From Zhengitettix transpicula (Eukaryota > Arthropoda > Insecta > Orthoptera > Tetrigidae), in the NCBI GenBank assembly GCA_037074705.1, contig CM073590.1:132947600-133011599 (forward strand): 64,000 nt of DNA. Direction: 5' to 3'. The translations under genes were made by a program, and so were the position numbers. Position 1 is the first letter of the stretch. Each line of letters starts with the position of its first letter. Shown here piece by piece: positions 59,152-64,000 of this stretch. The notes beneath the pieces were generated by a model that was not told where the DNA came from, did not search any database, and was given only the letters and a program-made list of their open reading frames with translations.

Positions 59152-59361
59152 TTGCCGACCTCCTGTGGTGTAGGGGTCAGCGTGACTGCCTCACGTCACA
59201 GAGGTCCCGGGTTCGAATCCCGGGGAGAGCATGGATGTTTGTGTGCGTGAGAGAAACTCGTCAAATCAGTCCCCCGACAAGGAAAAAATTAGTTTCCTGT
59301 AGAGTCGCTCATAACCATAGTTGTTGATACGACTGTAAATAAATCGATATGAAAAATAAAG
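59152..59361 (+). mobile_element. tRNA-derived SINE (V family), best-preserved copy V3
   Basis: ATAATAC on both sides (59145-59151 and 59362-59368) marks a 7-bp target duplication. The head carries CTCCTGTGGTGTAGGGGTCA (A box) and GGTCCCGGGTTCGAATCCCG (B box). The body and 3' end (TGATACGACTGTAAATAAAT ... GAAAAATAAAG) match V2. The tRNA-like head lacks a closing acceptor stem, so it is a SINE and not a tRNA gene. Confidence 0.9.
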
Positions 59362-59369
59362 ATAATACC

Positions 59370-61058
59370 TGTGTCCTTCTATGTAAACAGTAACATTTGC
59401 ATTTAATTATTGTAAGTATTTATGGAAATAAGCAGACTGATTTTTATAGTTTATTAATTAAACGTGTATCGTTCCTAGCGGTGAATCCTTATCAGTTATT
59501 ATTATGACAATTTTTTTAAAAAAAGAGATTTTAGTATAAAATTTTTTGAGGTAAATAATAGTTTAGATATTATTATAACTCTTATCAAATACACAAGATA
59601 AAACTGATCATTTTTTTAAATTCATACTGACAAATCAATAATTTAATTTATCAAAATTACATAATTACATAAAGAAATACAATGTCTAATAATGAAAAAC
59701 ATGGTCATAAATGGAACTTAAATTTTCAGTGTTTTACAATCCTACGTTTGTTTCTAATTTAATATGAAATATTTTTAAACAAGACGTATGACTTCTCTTT
59801 TCTGAATGGTACATATTTCTTACTTTCTCCTTTAAAAGAAGTAAACATTCACTATAAGGAAGCTTGGCAGAGGTTTTTTTCTTTCTTAAGACAGGTAACA
59901 GGTTTACGTAAGCTGTTGCTTCGGCATCCACATTCCGCCGTATACTCTCAGCTTTACGCAACTGCCGCTGACGTCCATGTGCACGAGTCGCTGACCGAAA
60001 CTAGCCAACCCTCAGCACGTACGAACGATAAAACAAAACAAGTCTCTTAAACTCTTAATATTTATATTAATTCGCCATATGGAGGTTCCGCCAAAGGTAA
60101 AATCTTACAACATATAAATTTATTCAAACTAATGCAATAGGAATATTTTGTATAAAGCCAATAAAAATTAATAATTCTTATAAAAACTAGTAATATACAG
60201 AATTAGATGAATTTTTTTGATCATACTTAAAAGCCGAAGACAATAGGTGGAAATTAACAACGCAGTTTTCAAACGTTAATTTACCTTTCTCTTTTTACAG
60301 GAAACATTAAGTTGTCGTGTTCAGCGAGATTAAATTCTGGGCCCATTATATTCCTATATTCTATACATAATATAAAATACGGTTGTAAGAAAATTCACTG
60401 CAAAATTTCAGAATTGGACAACTCATACTGAGAGAAGAAAAAAGTCTCTCACAACATTAATCCGGAAATGCATAATTACAGAGTTGCCGAACTTTTTATG
60501 GAATTTAGTGGATGAGAATATGTTTGTAATGGATTAAAATGCGAGACTCTGCTTACAATTGTTACACGAGAAAACATGCTGCGAATGAAATTGATTTTGA
60601 CCTAAATACTTCTTAGTTCCCGCAAATGATAATCCGTCACGCACTACACCTGGCATTTTCATTCGTGTTCGTAACTCAATGGTGAAGAAGAGCAGCTGCC
60701 TGTATTCAGTCAAAAGAAAGTCACTTTGAAGATTTCATCTTATATGTGAACAGAGCGCTCCAACTAGTTAGTTGAACTTCTTACAAACCGATCAGATACG
60801 TAAGTTTGTAATTAGGCATTTCCAGGACCTATGCAATACACTTGTTTGCTTCTCTCAATACGAGGAATCCATTCCTGAATTTTTTATTGCAAACAAAAAA
60901 GTAAGATGCTTCTAAGTTTTCAAAGATTAAAAAGTGTTCGCCGTCAGTGGAAACAGATGTTTAAGAATCATTGATGGGGAAATGAGTGGGAGCACCACTA
61001 CATGAATAATTGTGCCTATTACTGAGAGTTAGGAAATTAAGAACTTTCAGATAAATTT
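59370..61058. other. No gene confirmed
   Basis: AT-rich. The minus frame 59961-59734 (75 codons, Lys-rich) is unrecognised. Confidence 0.45.
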
Positions 61059-61061
61059 ATA

Positions 61062-61306
61062 TCGGAAGGGCGTGGCATAAGTACCAAATGCTCGACCTTC
61101 CTGATTCAGGTTTTTCTAGGTTTATTCCTACATCAGTTTTAGACGAATTGCTGGATAGGATCCTTAAAAATATAGCCCGACGGCCTTAGTTAACCCATGC
61201 CTACCTTGTTCTACCTTTCAACATTCCTCCCTCCAGTCTATTTCCTATGCTATAAGAGCGGAGTGGCCACTACGTGGATTGCCCTATATATAACCTGTGT
61301 ACACCT
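61062..61306 (+). mobile_element. P-family retroposon, 5'-truncated diverged copy P9
   Basis: Begins at TATCGGAAGGGCGTGG within the family and continues to CTACGTGGATTGCCCTATAT with several substitutions (TAGCCCGACGGCCTTAG for the usual GC-rich block). No A tail or target duplication is visible. Confidence 0.8.
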
Positions 61307-61309
61307 TCT

Positions 61310-64000
61310 TTTTCTATTTAGTTGCAGGAGTTTTCAGATATCCGGTACGTGGATAGTTGTTAATTACAACCTTTATAAATGCTACGTAGTTAATTTCTTT
61401 AAATTTACCTGTAGATTATACAGGGTAAGATATCAAACCATGCTAAATTCGTGATATTAAAGTTATGCTGACGGTTTAGACACTCCTCAATATGTGAAAT
61501 GTTGACGTTCGGTTGGGGATCGTTCTTGTTTCATTGTTACTAATTGACTTATTTAAAATTACGTTTGAAACTATGGTGTTCCGAATAGTTAATAGAGAAA
61601 AAATTAAATTTGCATTTACGTATATTATTTCACGAAAGTTCAAGAATTTAGTTAATTTACTCTTGCGGAAACTACCCTCTTAACCTTTGAACGAGCGTCC
61701 GCATTTACGTGGGATTGAATACATTACTAAGGTCTTGTTCGTTTTATGCGTGGGGCGTCCAGTGTACCTGTCTTTCTGAATTTACACTGGTGACAATTTT
61801 CTGATTTGAAACTTATTAACGTATCTGCACGTATTCCCGGAACCAAAGGATAAAATTGGAATTCGTTAGCCATGTTAGTAATTCCCCGGAAATATGTGCC
61901 TTTATTCTGTAACTGTCAATAGTTTTTTGGAAGGAAATTATTGAATTCCAAGTAAGTTGTAACGCAGTTGAATACTTGTTTTAATAGATTATTAAGAAAT
62001 AAAGGTAGGTTGATATTTTGAATAAATTATTGATTATGACCAATTTGTTATTAATTGAATGGTCGGAGAAGAAATATGGATATATTCGTGAATGAGATTG
62101 TTTTCGATGAAAAATGTTATGAGTTTATTTTCTAGTTTTTTGACCAGAAAACTAATTAATTGTTGTTATATTTTTCTGTAATGAATTTCAAATACCAGGT
62201 GGTGGAAATGCCATCGAATTATCTTCCATTGAATTTTGGTATTCGGTTGGCTTAACGTATTTTTTTCAAATTTTTAAAGAAATTATCAGCTTGATCCAAG
62301 GGTGACATTGAGTATTAAATTATTTCATATTTAATAATATGACAATTTTATACTACAGGTGAATACAATTAAGGTTTTGACAAACCATGGGCTGTGTATG
62401 GGCATGTTTGATTGAGAAAGTGGCATTAACCTATCATATTAGTGTATAGATTTTCCAAACCTACACTCAAAAGTGTATCCGTAAGTCAAAAGGATGTATC
62501 CTTAATGGATTTAGAGAATTTTTGGCAAGATACTAAGACCAACGGTCTAAAAGATTCAGGATAGTTTTCTAGAGCGTGGCACGGTCTTTCTAATCAGCTA
62601 ACAAGTAGGTTGACGATTTATGGAATTTTGGAAGGCATTACGTCTACAGACACTTGGGTTTGAGAAATAGAGGGGAGTACATAGTTGTGGTAATAGACAA
62701 TTAAAATACAGTTTTAGTAACTAGCAAGACACAGCAAGACATTGGGTCCAGTCAGTTTACATGTCAAAGTATCCGGAATTCCTTCGGAGAGATTTTTAAC
62801 AAACATCGGCTTGAGCAAAGTTCATGGGCGATCTCGAAAAGAAGCTCTATTACATTATTTCATATTTAGTAATATTAGAAGTTGATACTACAGGTGAATT
62901 CAGCCACACATGTATCGAATTGGAAATATTAATCAGGAAATTGAATTTATCTGACATTTAACTATAACAAAATATAAGCCAATAATTTAGATAGTTTGGT
63001 GACTTATTAGCTAATAATTTATTTTAACCGAGAAAGCTAAGACTGCTATGAACTTCTTGGATTTGCAGTTTACTAAACATGGTCTTTGTTTTATTCAACA
63101 CTAAACTTATATATTATTCGTGAAAAATCAACTCCTCTTACTCGGTCTCAAGATTTAAGATGAATTAAAATAGGACCTCGGTGTCATTTAACTATCGGCC
63201 ATTCTTTGCACAATCGTCGTCGATACCTAAGATATTGACGCAGTAGATAAAATCATATAAAAAATAATACACTACGCTTATTCATTTCTTTTACTGAATA
63301 TAAAACTGAGGTCGTTCCGAGCACATCATAAATATTTTAAGGACAATAGCGAGAAGTGAGAATTAATAGCCCACTCGGAGTGCAGGGCAAGTCGTAAAGC
63401 TTTGTTCCGATAACGATATTTTAACACTGTCGACTTACATTCTTAAAATTTTACGTTCATTTGGCTCAATATTAGTAAATATGTATAAACGACAACATCA
63501 ACACTTTTCTAGGATTATTACGAAATACTATGTCAGAAATAAGATTATCCTCTTAATGAATTCATAATTCAGGAGAAGAATTAAGGGATAAATTGAGCTC
63601 TAAACATTTAAATATATTTTCATATTTCTAATTGATTGCTCTGAGTCAGGGCAGATATTTCATTTATATATCATACTCTTTTTTTGTTATCCGTTTATAG
63701 TGTATAATGAGTTTTTCGAAGTACGTTTCGGGACGATATAAACTTCCATAACGTTGGAAAAAGTAACCTGAGACGTAAAGTTGTAATAATTCAGTTCCTG
63801 ATGTATAGAAAACAATGCTCTGAAATCCATTTACACTGAAAAGGAATCTAAGGTCCATTCGAATCATATTACCATCGTCATAAACGTAATTTATCAGTTT
63901 CTTTTAACTCTCCGTTAGGCGCGCCTCGTAACGCGATTAAATTTTGTTTAGTTAAAAATTGCCATTTTATTAAAAAATTATTGTTAATGAATCTTAATAA
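61310..64000. other. No gene seen; one pair of direct repeats
   Basis: AT-rich. TTATTTCATATTTAATAATAT...ACTACAGGTGAAT (62320-62365) recurs at 62855-62900. Confidence 0.5.

Noticed and set aside
59152..59230. Possible functional tRNA gene
   Set aside because: A and B boxes are present but the acceptor stem does not close, and the sequence continues into a shared SINE body with target duplications.

Overview
The window looks like non-coding DNA from a large, AT-rich, intron-rich arthropod genome, most likely an insect. The grounds are one short GC-rich exon with phase-2 splice borders isolated in tens of kilobases of AT-rich DNA, no operon-like coding density, (TA)n microsatellites, tRNA-derived SINEs, and decayed transposons of typically insect classes. 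I cannot name the species from the sequence alone. There are no bacterial features, rRNA genes, CRISPR arrays or intact tRNA genes.

Host gene content is minimal. One confident exon (56747-56917, +) encodes the start of a CRAL-TRIO/SEC14-like domain resembling those of RhoGEF proteins of the Trio / Dbs / puratrophin-1 type. A GC- and CpG-rich block ending in a strong splice donor at 34608 (+) could be a first exon, possibly but not demonstrably of the same gene. If so, most of the right half of the window is one intron.

The rest is a layered transposon graveyard. From left to right: an RNase H-bearing I-type LINE tail (77-1257, -); a long diverged hairpin (2370-2690); a solo LTR of family 1 (2929-3821); two inverted tRNA-SINE relics (4.1-4.5 kb); a hAT transposase relic (6.2-6.5 kb); an LTR of family 2 (7325-8480); a Tc1-like relic (9.85-10.04 kb); a 535-bp A-tailed retroposon 'P' with an 11-bp target duplication (10223-10756); a solo LTR of family 2 (12724-13630); a ~270-bp tandem array (14.4-15.7 kb); a Jockey fragment inside a 39-bp inverted repeat (18.26-18.70 kb); an inverted array of the same tandem repeat (18.7-19.5 kb); rearranged LTR family 2 ends and an R1/LOA-like LINE pseudogene (22.6-24.7 kb); P copies (25.0 and 27.0-27.7 kb); LTR family 2 with primer-binding-site repeats (29.2-30.2 kb); a third array (33.2-34.0 kb); a Jockey RT relic (34.8-35.2 kb); the second solo LTR of family 1 (36822-37701); a P copy with a 9-bp duplication (38.7-39.2 kb); a foldback element (43.4-43.7 kb); a PIF/Harbinger relic with both a MADF-like ORF and a nuclease remnant (44.5-45.5 kb) and a second nuclease remnant (49.1-49.4 kb); three tRNA-SINEs (46.6, 48.8, 59.2 kb); another family 2 LTR (50257-51251); a second foldback (52.8-53.1 kb); and a last P copy (61.1-61.3 kb).

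The most interesting structure is LTR family 2. Its copies use RYRY 4-bp target sites, nearly always ATAT next to TA runs. At three loci the LTR 3' end is followed by a primer-binding-site-like motif and then another short LTR-end segment, giving an LTR-PBS-LTR-end ladder.
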